From NCBI GenBank assembly GCA_934401755.1, contig CAKRSU010000012.1:1-50025 (forward strand): DNA of 50,025 bases. Direction: 5' to 3'. The position numbers and the translations under genes were made by a program. The DNA is from an uncultured Oxalobacter sp. Its GTDB lineage: Bacteria > Pseudomonadota > Gammaproteobacteria > Burkholderiales > Burkholderiaceae_D. Position 1 is the first letter of the stretch. The number at the start of each line of letters is the position of its first letter. The notes beneath the pieces were generated by a model, which saw only the letters and a list, made by a program, of their open reading frames with translations, did not search any database and was not told the origin of the DNA. Below, piece by piece: positions 27,861 to 35,731 of this stretch.

Positions 27861-28592
27861 TTATGTATTGGGTTTCGTTGAGCGATTGTTTGAACCGACG
27901 GCAATCGACTTCATTTTTCGGTATTGAGTCATGACTCGGGAATTATAGTTGCTATTTCCACCCGCATAAGCCCTAATGGCACGCTCAACGGAACCCTTTT
28001 GTTTAATAAGATCTTTTAGCAACATTGCGCCAACTTTAATGTTGACGACAGGATCTGTTGCCATCTTTACGCCACCATATGGTTCAAATCTTCGGGTATG
28101 CACCCGCGTTACAATTTGCATGAGTCCTGTTGCACTGCCCGCGCCTCTTGCATTGGGATTAAAGCGGGATTCTAGGGCTACAATAGCGAGAATAAGATGA
28201 GGATCAATTCCTAAGTCAAAAGCTGTTTTATAGGCGGTTGTTACGAATAAGTCAGAGTGGTTGTTTGAAATGCGATATTGTCGAGCAATCCATTCAGATA
28301 AGCGTTGTTTTTGTCTGACGTGGACAAGAGAGAATGAAGCATCTTCGTCGTTAAGTGGATCGATTTGTACTTCTTCTGCGAGGGAACGGGAGGCTTGTTC
28401 AATGGAATTTTGAGGAACTTCTGCTGCTTGAGGTTGAGAAATAATCGAAATGTTGGCAAAAGGTGTTAAACCAACCATTAGGGATATGATTGTTCCAGCG
28501 AAAAATAGAGCAGTGATGGATGCCCAAGTAGATTTTGGTCGCAACACAGTGGCAGAACAAGTCAAAATGCTGTTAAAAAATCTGTTAAACAC
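27861..28592 (-). CDS. Lytic transglycosylase, SLT domain (GTG start)
   Basis: The 243-residue protein has one hydrophobic segment (about residues 24-42) that anchors it or directs export, a variable middle part, and a C-terminal SLT fold. The catalytic glutamate is E141 in IVALESRFNPNARG, followed by ATGLMQIV and the AIRAYAGGNSNYNSRV motif that closes the domain. It probably cleaves peptidoglycan in the periplasm. The start is GTG 28592 with AGGAG about 7 nt upstream. It stands alone between the GntR remnant and ubiD. Confidence 0.87.
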   Translation of the reverse strand: MFNRFFNSILTCSATVLRPKSTWASITALFFAGTIISLMVGLTPFANISIISQPQAAEVPQNSIEQASRSLAEEVQIDPLNDEDASFSLVHVRQKQRLSEWIARQYRISNNHSDLFVTTAYKTAFDLGIDPHLILAIVALESRFNPNARGAGSATGLMQIVTRVHTRRFEPYGGVKMATDPVVNIKVGAMLLKDLIKQKGSVERAIRAYAGGNSNYNSRVMTQYRKMKSIAVGSNNRSTKPNT

Positions 28593-28973
28593 AAAATACT
28601 CCTAGATAACAGTTGCACCTTTAAATCTCTGAAAAGAAGCAACTGTTTATAATGGCGATATACTAAAGGGTATATACGAAAATATTGTCGTTAGCAGGTG
28701 CGCTAACCGTTATGATGCAAATGACTAGTATCAAGTCACTTGGCTAATTATTCGGATCAAATGAAACTATTTCATTCGAAAATAGGAACTATTTCTAATT
28801 CCTATGAAAACCATCTTAAGAATTGTTTTATATTCAGTCAAATATATAGCGACATTTTATATTACAATTTGTTATAACAAATTATGTTGGTATTCGATTA
28901 AATGAATTGAAATCAACAACTTGTAGCGTATGTTGATTAAAGTAAACGGTGTTGTAAAAAAAAGACAATTAGT
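28593..28973. other. Divergent spacer with several palindromes
   Basis: This 381-bp gene-free stretch separates the divergent transglycosylase and ubiD genes and must hold both promoters. It is AT-rich. Inverted repeats seen are GTTAGC/GCTAAC (28690-28707), ATAGGAA/TTCCTAT around 28782-28805, the perfect palindrome at 28866-28883 and AATCAACA/TGTTGATT (28911-28938). No reading frame of note was found. Confidence 0.5.
28866..28883. promoter_or_regulatory. Perfect 18-bp palindrome upstream of ubiD
   Basis: AATTTGTTATAACAAATT reads the same on both strands without a spacer. It lies 91 bp before the ubiD start, and an 8-bp inverted repeat follows at 28911-28938. A perfect palindrome in a divergent promoter region suggests an operator for a dimeric regulator; the regulator is unknown. 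Confidence 0.45.
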
Positions 28974-30458
28974 ATGGCATATATCGATTTAAGGGCGTTT
29001 ATTGACCGATTAAGTGCAGTTGGTGAGTTACGGGAAATTCATGTGCCGGTTTCTCCTACTTTTGAAATGACTGAGATTTCTCGTCGAGTCTTAGAAAAAG
29101 AGGGGCCAGCATTGATGTTTAGACAACCGATTGGTCATCATATTCCCGTAATAACCAATTTATTTGGCAGTATTCACCGTATTGCAATGGCAATGGGATG
29201 TGATGATTTATCGGGGTTACGCAAAATTGGTGAATTTTTAGCGACGTTAAAAGAACCCCAGCAGCCAGAAAAATTAAGCGATCTTTTTAAAATGATGCCT
29301 ATGTTGAAGTCTTTGTGGCATATGAAACCTCGCATGATTAAAAAGGGTATTTGTCAGCAGGTTGTTATTGAAGGGAATCATGTTGATTTATCACAGTTTC
29401 CCATTCAAACCTGTTGGGCAGAAGATGCAGGCCCCTTAATTACATGGGGAGGTGTTGTGACAAAAGGGCCTTTTAAGACTCGCCAGAATCTAGGGATCTA
29501 TCGCCAACAGGTAATTGCTCGAAATAAAGTGATTATGCGTTGGCTATCCCATCGCGGAGGTGCACAAGATTTCAGGGAATATCGACAAGTTTATCCGGGA
29601 AAACCTTTTCCTGTGGCCGTTGTTATTGGAGCGGATCCAGCAACGCTACTAGCAGCCGTTATTCCTATTCCCGATAGTATTTCAGAATATCAGTTTGCAG
29701 GATTGTTAAGAGGCGCTCGAACAGAATTAGTGAATACGCTAACGGGAAATTTACAGGTTCCAGCACGTGCTGAAATGGTTTTAGAAGGGGCGATTTATCC
29801 TGATCAAAATCATCCGAGTGGTTATGAACATGCGCTTGAAGGTCCTTTTGGCGATCATACGGGGTATTATAATGAACAAGATTGGTTTCCAGTGCTAACG
29901 ATTGATCGGATAACAATGCGTCAAGATCCGATTTATCTATCAACTTATACAGGTCGTCCTCCTGATGAACCGTCTATGTTGGGTGTTGCGCTAAATGAAG
30001 TGTTTGTTCCGTTATTACAAAAGCAATTTCCTGAAATTATTGATTTTTATCTTCCTCCAGAAGCATGTAGCTATAGGATGGCTGTCGTTAAGCTCAATAA
30101 GGCTTATCCAGGACATGCTCGGCGGATTATGTTTGGTATTTGGAGTTTTCTTAGGCAATTTCTTTATACCAAAATTATTGTTGTTGTCGATGAAGATATT
30201 GATATTCGTTGTCATAACGACGTGCTTTGGGCTATTTCAACGCGCGTTGATCCGGCAAGAGATACCGTGATTGTTGAAAATACGCCAATTGATTATCTTG
30301 ATTTTGCCTCTCCTGTAAGTGGACTCGGGAGCAAAATGGGGATTGATGCGACGAATAAATGGTCACAAGAAACGTCTCGCCAATGGGGGCGTAAAATTAA
30401 TATTGATCCCATGGTTTCAAAAAGAATAGATGACATTTGGGAATCATTAGCGCTTTAA
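28974..30458 (+). CDS. ubiD: UbiD decarboxylase (4-hydroxy-3-polyprenylbenzoate decarboxylase)
   Basis: UbiD removes the carboxyl group from polyprenyl-4-hydroxybenzoate in ubiquinone synthesis, using the prenylated FMN made by UbiX. The 494-residue length matches E. coli UbiD (497). Conserved blocks are [10 protein letters not shown], the prFMN/metal-site region [13 protein letters not shown] and [12 protein letters not shown], and the C-terminal [10 protein letters not shown]. No ubiX is in the window. The start ATG 28974 has only a weak AAAGA ribosome site. Confidence 0.93.
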   Translation: MAYIDLRAFIDRLSAVGELREIHVPVSPTFEMTEISRRVLEKEGPALMFRQPIGHHIPVITNLFGSIHRIAMAMGCDDLSGLRKIGEFLATLKEPQQPEKLSDLFKMMPMLKSLWHMKPRMIKKGICQQVVIEGNHVDLSQFPIQTCWAEDAGPLITWGGVVTKGPFKTRQNLGIYRQQVIARNKVIMRWLSHRGGAQDFREYRQVYPGKPFPVAVVIGADPATLLAAVIPIPDSISEYQFAGLLRGARTELVNTLTGNLQVPARAEMVLEGAIYPDQNHPSGYEHALEGPFGDHTGYYNEQDWFPVLTIDRITMRQDPIYLSTYTGRPPDEPSMLGVALNEVFVPLLQKQFPEIIDFYLPPEACSYRMAVVKLNKAYPGHARRIMFGIWSFLRQFLYTKIIVVVDEDIDIRCHNDVLWAISTRVDPARDTVIVENTPIDYLDFASPVSGLGSKMGIDATNKWSQETSRQWGRKINIDPMVSKRIDDIWESLAL

Positions 30459-30480
30459 TGAAGAAAGCAATAGCAACTAT

Positions 30481-30508
30481 TTGCGAAAAAGAAGCATTGA
30501 TGTACAAT
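30481..30508 (+). promoter_or_regulatory. Promoter of the SRP RNA gene
   Basis: TTGCGA (30481-30486), a 16-bp spacer and TACAAT (30503-30508) place the transcription start at about 30515-30517, the predicted 5' end of the 4.5S RNA. Matches to the sigma70 consensus are 4/6 and 5/6. Confidence 0.6.
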
Positions 30509-30516
30509 GCGCATCA

Positions 30517-30610
30517 GCGGGCCTCTGCGCATTGCGGAATGGTAAACCTGGTCAGGTCGGGAACGAAGCAGCCATAGCCAATCTCCGTGAGTGCCGCAGT
30601 CAAGGCTCGC
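30517..30610 (+). ncRNA. ffs: Signal recognition particle 4.5S RNA (bacterial small type)
   Basis: The conserved apical domain is present: CTGGTCAGGTCGGGAACGAA followed by GCAGCCA, which contains the GGTC, GGAA-like tetraloop and AGCAG elements bound by Ffh. The ends GCGGGCC (30517-30523) and GGCTCGC (30604-30610) pair to close the hairpin, giving about 94 nt, followed by TTTGTTGTTTTT. The gene lies upstream of dnaX, a recurrent position. The 5' end fits the promoter at 30481-30508; the 3' end may extend a few bases. Confidence 0.93.
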
Positions 30611-30810
30611 TTTGTTGTTTTTAGCGTCGATCTTTGGTTCGAATAAAAGAAACACGTTTTAATGAAGTATCCATTTGAGGCTGCTCTGGATGATTTCGAT
30701 TCTAAGTTTTAGGGATGTTTCTTTTTGCAATTCAATGTCTTCAAAATATTGTTTTTGAGTCGTTTTAGTTTCTTTGTACAGGATTAAATCAGATAAGGTA
30801 AAATTAGCAA

Positions 30811-32487
30811 ATGAGCTATCTCGTCCTTGCAAGAAAATACCGTCCTAAAAGTTTCCAAGATCTCGTTGGTCAAGAGCATGTTGTTCGTGCGCTAACTCAT
30901 GCGTTGGAAAGTGGACGAATTCACCATGCGTATCTTTTTACAGGCACCCGTGGCGTAGGTAAAACGACGCTTTCTAGAATATTGGCAAAGTGTTTAAATT
31001 GTGAACAAGGTGTCACAGCAACACCTTGTGGGGTATGTAATGCCTGTCAGGCCATTGATGCCGATCATTTTGTTGATTATATTGAATTGGATGCGGCTTC
31101 CAATCGAGGCGTCAATGATATGCAGCAGTTGCTTGAGCAAGCTATTTATGCGCCAACTGCCGCACGTTATAAAGTGTACATGATCGATGAAGTTCATATG
31201 TTATCGAATCATGCGTTTAATGCCATGTTAAAGGCATTAGAAGAACCCCCTGAGTATGTCAAATTTATTCTTGCAACGACAGATCCACAAAAAATTCCTG
31301 TAACCGTATTATCACGATGTCTTCAATTTAATTTGAAACAAATGCCTCAAGAAATGATTGTTTCTCACTTATCTCATATTCTTGATTCTGAGGGCATTAC
31401 CTATGAAAAGGTCGCATTACACCAATTAGCACGAGGTGCTCAAGGATCAATGCGAGATGCTTTATCGTTAACTGATCAGGCAATTGCTTATACGGCAGGT
31501 AATATTACAGGCGACGCTATTCAGGATATGTTGGGAACGCTTGATCAGACTTATTTAGTTCGTCTGCTAAAAGGGTTGATTGCAAAAGATGGGGCAGCGT
31601 TATTAGCGATTGCTGACGAAATGGCTTCTCGAGGCCTATCTTATAGCGTGGCATTGCAAGATTTTGCAACGATTTTTAATCGTATTGCGATGATTCAGTG
31701 TGTTCCTTCTTATTCTCCTGATGATTTGCCTCAGTTCGAAGCATTCCGAGAAATTGCTCAGCATCTTTCCCCAGAAGAGGTTCAACTTTACTATCAGATC
31801 GCGATTCGCGGATTACAAGAAATTGAGTTAGCCCCCGATGAATACGCAGGTTTTACCATGACGCTCCTTCGAATGCTGGCATTTGCTCCGTTAACTGAGA
31901 TTGACAAAACGCCAGAAGTGTCGAGTAAGCAGCTTGCGGCATTGCCAACTAAAAGAGGGGATGCCGAAACCTTCAAAAAGCAATCATTTAATGAAATTGA
32001 GCCCGTTTCTGCTCTTTCTCAAAGGACAAAAGGATTCATTTCGTCTCAGTCCGTTTTAGGTGATGAGAATTTAGCTAATACGGTGAGAACCTCTGATTCT
32101 AAAGAATGGGATGAAAATTGGCCGGCATTGACGAGAAATATTCCGATTAAGGGGCTGGCGCGACAGCTTGCCCAACAAACGGAGTTGGTGAATTTTTCAG
32201 TGAAAAATGGTGAGCGATTTTTTCTTTTGCGAGCGCCAACATCTGCAATTTGTACACCTTCTGCCGTTTCAAAATTACGTGAATGGTTGTCTCAGCATTT
32301 CGGTGGTCCTGTCAAAATTCAAACAGAAGTGGGAAAAACCGAGCATACTGCGAGTCGAGATGTTCATGAAGAACGAGCCGCTCGTCAAAATCAAGCGGAA
32401 ATTGCGATGGAAAATGACCCGTATATTCAAAAATTGGCTTCTGAATTTGGTGCTCAGATTGTCAAAGGATCTATTAAACCCAATTGA
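30811..32487 (+). CDS. dnaX: DNA polymerase III subunits gamma/tau
   Basis: DnaX is the ATPase core of the clamp loader. The AAA+ module shows Walker A GTRGVGKTT (residues 45-53), zinc cysteines in CLNCEQGVTATPCGVCNAC (61-79), Walker B DEVH (126-129) and sensor 1/SRC at 168-170. The full product has 558 residues, shorter than E. coli tau (643). A possible -1 frameshift site at codons 389-390 would give a shorter gamma-like form. dnaX-ybaB-recR is a widely conserved operon; ybaB follows after 15 nt. Confidence 0.96.
   Translation: MSYLVLARKYRPKSFQDLVGQEHVVRALTHALESGRIHHAYLFTGTRGVGKTTLSRILAKCLNCEQGVTATPCGVCNACQAIDADHFVDYIELDAASNRGVNDMQQLLEQAIYAPTAARYKVYMIDEVHMLSNHAFNAMLKALEEPPEYVKFILATTDPQKIPVTVLSRCLQFNLKQMPQEMIVSHLSHILDSEGITYEKVALHQLARGAQGSMRDALSLTDQAIAYTAGNITGDAIQDMLGTLDQTYLVRLLKGLIAKDGAALLAIADEMASRGLSYSVALQDFATIFNRIAMIQCVPSYSPDDLPQFEAFREIAQHLSPEEVQLYYQIAIRGLQEIELAPDEYAGFTMTLLRMLAFAPLTEIDKTPEVSSKQLAALPTKRGDAETFKKQSFNEIEPVSALSQRTKGFISSQSVLGDENLANTVRTSDSKEWDENWPALTRNIPIKGLARQLAQQTELVNFSVKNGERFFLLRAPTSAICTPSAVSKLREWLSQHFGGPVKIQTEVGKTEHTASRDVHEERAARQNQAEIAMENDPYIQKLASEFGAQIVKGSIKPN
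31956..32025 (+). other. Candidate programmed -1 frameshift site in dnaX
   Basis: In frame, C AAA AAG (31974-31980) encodes tandem lysines K389-K390. A Shine-Dalgarno-like AGAGGGG lies 13 nt upstream (31954-31960), short inverted repeats (GAGC/GCTC and TTGAG/CTCAA) lie downstream at about 31997-32022, and the -1 frame ends at TAA 31989-31991 after three codons. These parts mirror the E. coli dnaX signal, though the slippery heptamer there is A AAA AAG, which slips better. Confidence 0.35.
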
Positions 32488-32502
32488 AATAGGAATATTG
32501 AT

Positions 32503-32826
32503 ATGAAAAATCAACTCGCAGGCTTGATGAAACAAGCCCAAGCTATGCAGCGTAATATGGAAAAAATGCAAGAGGAACTTGGCAAAACTTTTGTAGAAGG
32601 TGAGTCCGGCGCGGGCATTGTTAAAATCCGTATGAATTGCAAACATTTTGTTTCGATGGTTTCTATTGATCCTTCTTTAATGGATGATGATAAAGAAATG
32701 CTTGAAGATTTGTTAACGGCAGCTTTTAATGATGGATTGAGAAAAGCCGAGGCTTTAGCGCAAGAAAAAATGGCAAGCGTCACGGGCGGTTTCCCAATGC
32801 CTCCTGGGATGAAAATGCCATTTTAA
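32503..32826 (+). CDS. ybaB: YbaB/EbfC family nucleoid-associated protein
   Basis: YbaB-type proteins are small dimeric DNA-binding proteins encoded between dnaX and recR. The 107-residue sequence begins [22 protein letters not shown], a coiled helical N-terminus, followed by the [18 protein letters not shown] beta core and a C-terminal [13 protein letters not shown] tail, as in the family. AGGA (32491-32494) precedes ATG 32503. Its role in recombination or nucleoid organisation is known only in outline. Confidence 0.93.
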   Translation: MKNQLAGLMKQAQAMQRNMEKMQEELGKTFVEGESGAGIVKIRMNCKHFVSMVSIDPSLMDDDKEMLEDLLTAAFNDGLRKAEALAQEKMASVTGGFPMPPGMKMPF

Positions 32827-32838
32827 TGGTATTTCGTT

Positions 32839-33435
32839 GTGAAAACACTGTCTTCTTTTCAACAATTGGTTCAATCGCTTAGACGTTTGCCTGGCATTGG
32901 ACCAAAGTCTGCTCAACGCATTGCCTGGCATTTATTGCAACATGATCGTGAGGGGGCCATTCAGCTTAGTCTGTCATTATCTGAAGCGGTTTCTCGTGTT
33001 AGACATTGTCTTTGTTGTAATACATTTACAGAGGATGAAATCTGTGAAACTTGTCGTGATCAAACACGTGATGCGTCATTACTTTGTGTGACAGAAACGC
33101 CTGCTGATCAGCAAGTGATAGAGCAGACAATGACCTTTAAAGGGTACTATTTTGTTCTGATGGGGAACCTTTCGCCATTAGATGGTATTGGTCCCAAAGA
33201 AATTTGTTTTGACCGCCTTATAAAACGGGCAACAGATGGAATGGTAAAAGAAGTTATTTTAGCAACAAGCTTTACGAATGAAGGCGAAGCAACTGCGCAT
33301 TATATTGCTGAAATGCTTAAAGCACATCATATCACGGTGACTCGTTTAGCTCGAGGGGTTCCTGTTGGGGCAGAGTTGGAATATGTTGATATTGGAACTG
33401 TTGCAAGAGCCTTTCTTGATCGTCGTAAGAGTTAA
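32839..33435 (+). CDS. recR: Recombination mediator RecR (GTG start)
   Basis: RecR works with RecO and RecF to load RecA on gapped DNA. The helix-hairpin-helix motif [20 protein letters not shown] is at residues 14-33; zinc cysteines C57, C60, C69 and C72 are in [17 protein letters not shown]; and the Toprim domain opens [10 protein letters not shown]. It has 198 residues, the usual size. The start is GTG 32839, 12 nt after ybaB, with a poor ribosome site, which suggests coupling to the upstream gene. Confidence 0.95.
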   Translation: MKTLSSFQQLVQSLRRLPGIGPKSAQRIAWHLLQHDREGAIQLSLSLSEAVSRVRHCLCCNTFTEDEICETCRDQTRDASLLCVTETPADQQVIEQTMTFKGYYFVLMGNLSPLDGIGPKEICFDRLIKRATDGMVKEVILATSFTNEGEATAHYIAEMLKAHHITVTRLARGVPVGAELEYVDIGTVARAFLDRRKS

Positions 33436-33505
33436 AATTGTTGCTTGCTAAGGTCATTATGTTGTAAAAATGATTTTAGGTATCAAGGCTATTTGATGGT
33501 AAGCA

Positions 33506-33534
33506 TTGTCAGATTGGCTTGCTTCATATAAAAT
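33506..33534 (+). promoter_or_regulatory. Promoter of rpsT
   Basis: TTGTCA (33506-33511), a 17-bp spacer and TAAAAT (33529-33534) each match the sigma70 consensus at five of six positions. Transcription would start near 33541, giving a leader of about 70 nt before the rpsT ATG, in line with separate expression of S20. Confidence 0.6.
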
Positions 33535-33611
33535 TAAATGCTAAACGAATTTTTTATATGTTGCAGGATTGTTCCAGCAGCATGCAATCAGATAAGTATT
33601 TAGGAAAATAT

Positions 33612-33878
33612 ATGGCTAATTCAGCGCAGGCACGTAAACGTGCTCGTCAAGCAGTAAAACAGAATGCACATAATGCTAGCCAGCGTTCCGCATTGCGTAC
33701 CGCAATTAAGACGGCTAAAAAAGCAATTGCTGCTGGTGATAAAGATGTTGCCGTTACGGTATTCCGTAAAACGGTTTCTATTATTGATCGTATTGCAGAC
33801 AAAAAGCGTATTCATAAAAACAAAGCAGCACGTCATAAGAGCCGTCTGGCAGCAGCTTTAAAAGCAATGGCTGCTTAA
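33612..33878 (+). CDS. rpsT: 30S ribosomal protein S20
   Basis: S20 is a three-helix 16S rRNA-binding protein used in early 30S assembly. The product begins [20 protein letters not shown] and contains [23 protein letters not shown] 33612, 6 nt after AGGA (33602-33605), gives 88 residues (E. coli 87); the open frame to 33519 is not conserved. It is flanked by its own promoter and terminator. Confidence 0.96.
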   Translation: MANSAQARKRARQAVKQNAHNASQRSALRTAIKTAKKAIAAGDKDVAVTVFRKTVSIIDRIADKKRIHKNKAARHKSRLAAALKAMAA

Positions 33879-33899
33879 TCCTTTTTGCTGTTTTATTAT

Positions 33900-33934
33900 A
33901 AAAAGCATGTCTATTGATTAGGCATGCTTTTTTT
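33900..33934 (+). terminator. Intrinsic terminator of rpsT
   Basis: AAAAAGCATGTCT (33900-33912) pairs with AGGCATGCTTTTT with one G-U pair around a 7-nt loop, and the 3' side ends in a run of seven T (33928-33934). It lies 21 nt after the rpsT stop. Confidence 0.88.
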
Positions 33935-33982
33935 GTTTTTTCTGTTTGATGTTTTTATTTTTTGCTTAAAGATATTTACTGA

Positions 33983-34153
33983 GTTGAATTATATGAAATT
34001 AAAATGTTTCCTAACGATAATGCTGCCTTGAAAGTCGTGTGGCTGGCTATAATGGAGTCGTCCAAGAAATGGACCATGCCGATTCAGCACTGGAAATCAG
34101 CGCTGAATCGACTCTGTATTGAATTTGGAGAAAGGGTTTCAGCCTATCTCTGA
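33983..34153 (+). mobile_element. IS256-family transposase, C-terminal remnant
   Basis: The frame 33983-34153 reads VELYEIKMFPNDNAALKVVW then LAIMESSKKWTMPIQHWKSA and LNRLCIEFGERVSAYL before TGA. This matches the conserved end of IS256/Mutator transposases (FPND, KKWTMPI.W..ALN..). An in-frame TGA at 33980 and the absence of the DDE catalytic part show that only the tail is left. A CAGCC/GGCTG inverted repeat at about 34179-34194 may belong to the element end. It abuts the DUF4116 gene. Confidence 0.72.
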
Positions 34154-34209
34154 TAAATGTCCACAGACATCGTTACAGGCTCAGCCGTTTCTGGCTGATC
34201 TTATCTAGC

Positions 34210-35085
34210 CTATTGGAGTTTTTCTTTGAGAGCATCACAAAATTCTTTTGTTTTTAATGAATTAGGAACGAGTTGCAATGCAAATTCACTGTTTTTAACG
34301 GCTTCTAGACAAAGTTCTACAGTTTTTAGTGATTCTGGAACAGATTCTAACGCCCATCCATCGCTTTTAACCGCTACTAGGCAAAGCTCAGCAGTTTTTA
34401 ATGAATCTGGAACATATCCCAATACGCTTCCCACGTTTTTAACGGCTTTTAGGCAGAGTTCCGCAGTTTTTAACGTATCTGGAACATACTCCAATGCATT
34501 TTCATAGCTTTTTACTGCTTTCAGACAAAGTTTTGCAGTTTTTAATGCATCAGGGACATATTGCAATGCATCACTGCGCTCTCTAACGGCTTTCAGACAA
34601 AGTTTTGCGTTTTTTAATGAATCAGGAACAAATCTCAATGCCCATCCATTGTTTTTAACTGCTTTTAAGCAGAGCTTAGCAGTTTTTAATGCATCTGGAA
34701 CATAGTTCAAGGCATTTCCATTGGCTTTAACCGCTGTTAGGCAGAGTTTTGTAGTTTTTAACGGTTTTGGAACATATTCCAATGCCCATCCATCGTTTTT
34801 AACTGCTTCCAAGCAAAGTTCTACGGTTTTTAAAGATTCTGGAACGTATTTTAAGGCGTTTCCATCACTTTTAACCGCTTCTAAACAAAGTTCCATGATT
34901 TTCAATGATTCTGGAACAGATTTCAGTTCATTTCCTTTGTTTTTAACGACTTCTAAACAAAAATCTGCTGTTTTTAATGGCTCTGGAATATCCATTAAAT
35001 TAGTTTTGTCATTTTGCACTAATTGCAATAAATATTCTTCTAAAAGATGTTTGTCTATTTCTAAAACGTCATTTACAGCAGTCAT
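34210..35085 (-). CDS. DUF4116 tandem-repeat protein, copy A
   Basis: The 291-residue protein consists of a 41-residue N-terminal part, ten consecutive 24-residue repeats of pattern LCLxAVKxxGxALxxVPxxLKTAE (residues 42-281) and a short tail. There is no signal peptide or membrane segment, so it is probably cytoplasmic or delivered by an unrecognised route. The repeats match the DUF4116 family, whose function is not established. GGAGAGGAA lies before ATG 35085. The gene sits between IS256 and IS30 remnants and shares its upstream region with the second DUF4116 gene at 49655. Confidence 0.88.
   Translation of the reverse strand: MTAVNDVLEIDKHLLEEYLLQLVQNDKTNLMDIPEPLKTADFCLEVVKNKGNELKSVPESLKIMELCLEAVKSDGNALKYVPESLKTVELCLEAVKNDGWALEYVPKPLKTTKLCLTAVKANGNALNYVPDALKTAKLCLKAVKNNGWALRFVPDSLKNAKLCLKAVRERSDALQYVPDALKTAKLCLKAVKSYENALEYVPDTLKTAELCLKAVKNVGSVLGYVPDSLKTAELCLVAVKSDGWALESVPESLKTVELCLEAVKNSEFALQLVPNSLKTKEFCDALKEKLQ
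34243..34962 (-). repeat. Ten 72-bp coding repeats of DUF4116 copy A
   Basis: Residues 42-281 of copy A are ten units of exactly 24 codons with no insertions. Positions L/F-C-L, AVK, VP and LKT are almost fixed, while the residues between them vary (for example SDGN, NDGW, ANGN, RERSD, SYEN). The DNA copies have diverged, in contrast to copy B. Confidence 0.9.
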
Positions 35086-35212
35086 AATATATTCCTCTCC
35101 ATCTTTTATATGATTTAAACCAATTCAATACTGGTATTAAAACTAAAGCTACAGACATTATGACATTTAATATGTCATAATGTGTCGTACAAAAACATTA
35201 TTCTCTTAGAAC
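35086..35212 (-). promoter_or_regulatory. Conserved upstream block of DUF4116 copy A
   Basis: Read on the minus strand this region matches 49529-49654 almost base for base: TTCTAAGNGAATAATGTTTT, TGTACGACACA, the palindrome, TTTTAATACCAGTATTGA and GGATGGAGAGGAATATAT-type stretches are shared. The palindrome ATTATGACAT-ATTAA-ATGTCATAAT (35181-35157) has 10-bp arms. The block ends in the ribosome binding site. It must hold the promoter and a likely operator, but no certain -35/-10 pair could be assigned. Confidence 0.7.
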
Positions 35213-35369
35213 TGATAGAGTTGTAATCGGGAGTTTATTTTTTCAATGGAATAAATTGTAGGATTAAGAGAAACAGCAGGAAAAACAATAAGTCGTCAAA
35301 ATAAAAAAAGCCCATAACGTTTTTCGATAAAATGTTAGTTACCGTACAAACATTCGAGAAAAAATCGTT

Positions 35370-35588
35370 ATGAGCGATAGTCATCTTATTCAATAGAACG
35401 GATAAAAATAGAAATAGATATGAATTTAGGTTGTACTCTCTAAGAAATTGCTCTTTATCTCGACCGAAGTTCATCAACCATTTCAAGAGAACTTTGTCGT
35501 CATGCGAATTACCCAGTACAAGAAGCACATACCCGTTATCAGGTCAATCGATCGAATTGTGGCGAAAAACGAATTTAACTTGGCTCTC
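35370..35588 (+). mobile_element. IS30-family transposase, degraded N-terminal remnant
   Basis: From ATG 35370 the sequence reads MSDSHLI, then after a frame change IERIKIEIDMNLGCTL, a TAA at 35451, EIALYLDRSSSTISREL and YPVQEAHTRYQVNRSNCGEK, ending at TAA 35586. The IERIKIE...EIALYL.RS.STISREL pattern is the N-terminal helix-turn-helix of IS30 transposases. A frameshift, a nonsense codon and loss of the DDE domain show it is dead. Its 3' neighbour (35589-35731) shows no recognisable coding. Confidence 0.65.
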
Positions 35589-35731
35589 CCTCAAAAAGCG
35601 GGGGAATGAAAAAATAGGCGCAATATTGAAACTAAGGGAAATTCATTCCAAGCTAAGAAAAGACGCGTTACCATGACACCGATTATATCGAAACTACAAT
35701 GATGAACTTACGCTAGCTGGCTTATATCCTA

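Noticed and set aside
30611..30810. A small gene or second RNA between ffs and dnaX
   Set aside because: The stretch is short, T-rich and contains no frame with a ribosome site nor a recognisable RNA fold; no tRNA gene was recognised here or elsewhere in the window.
34243..34962. CRISPR array
   Set aside because: The 72-bp units are in-frame coding repeats without unique spacers, and there are no cas genes. No CRISPR array was seen anywhere in the window.
34721..35113. Open frames of 93 and 130 codons on the plus strand opposite DUF4116 copy A
   Set aside because: They are repetitive only because the antisense gene is; period 72 forces long open frames on the opposite strand.
35235..35528. 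97-residue open frame on the minus strand in the IS30 remnant
   Set aside because: The other strand encodes the IS30 helix-turn-helix pattern; the minus-strand frame is its shadow plus AT-rich spacer, with a Phe/Leu-rich random-looking end.
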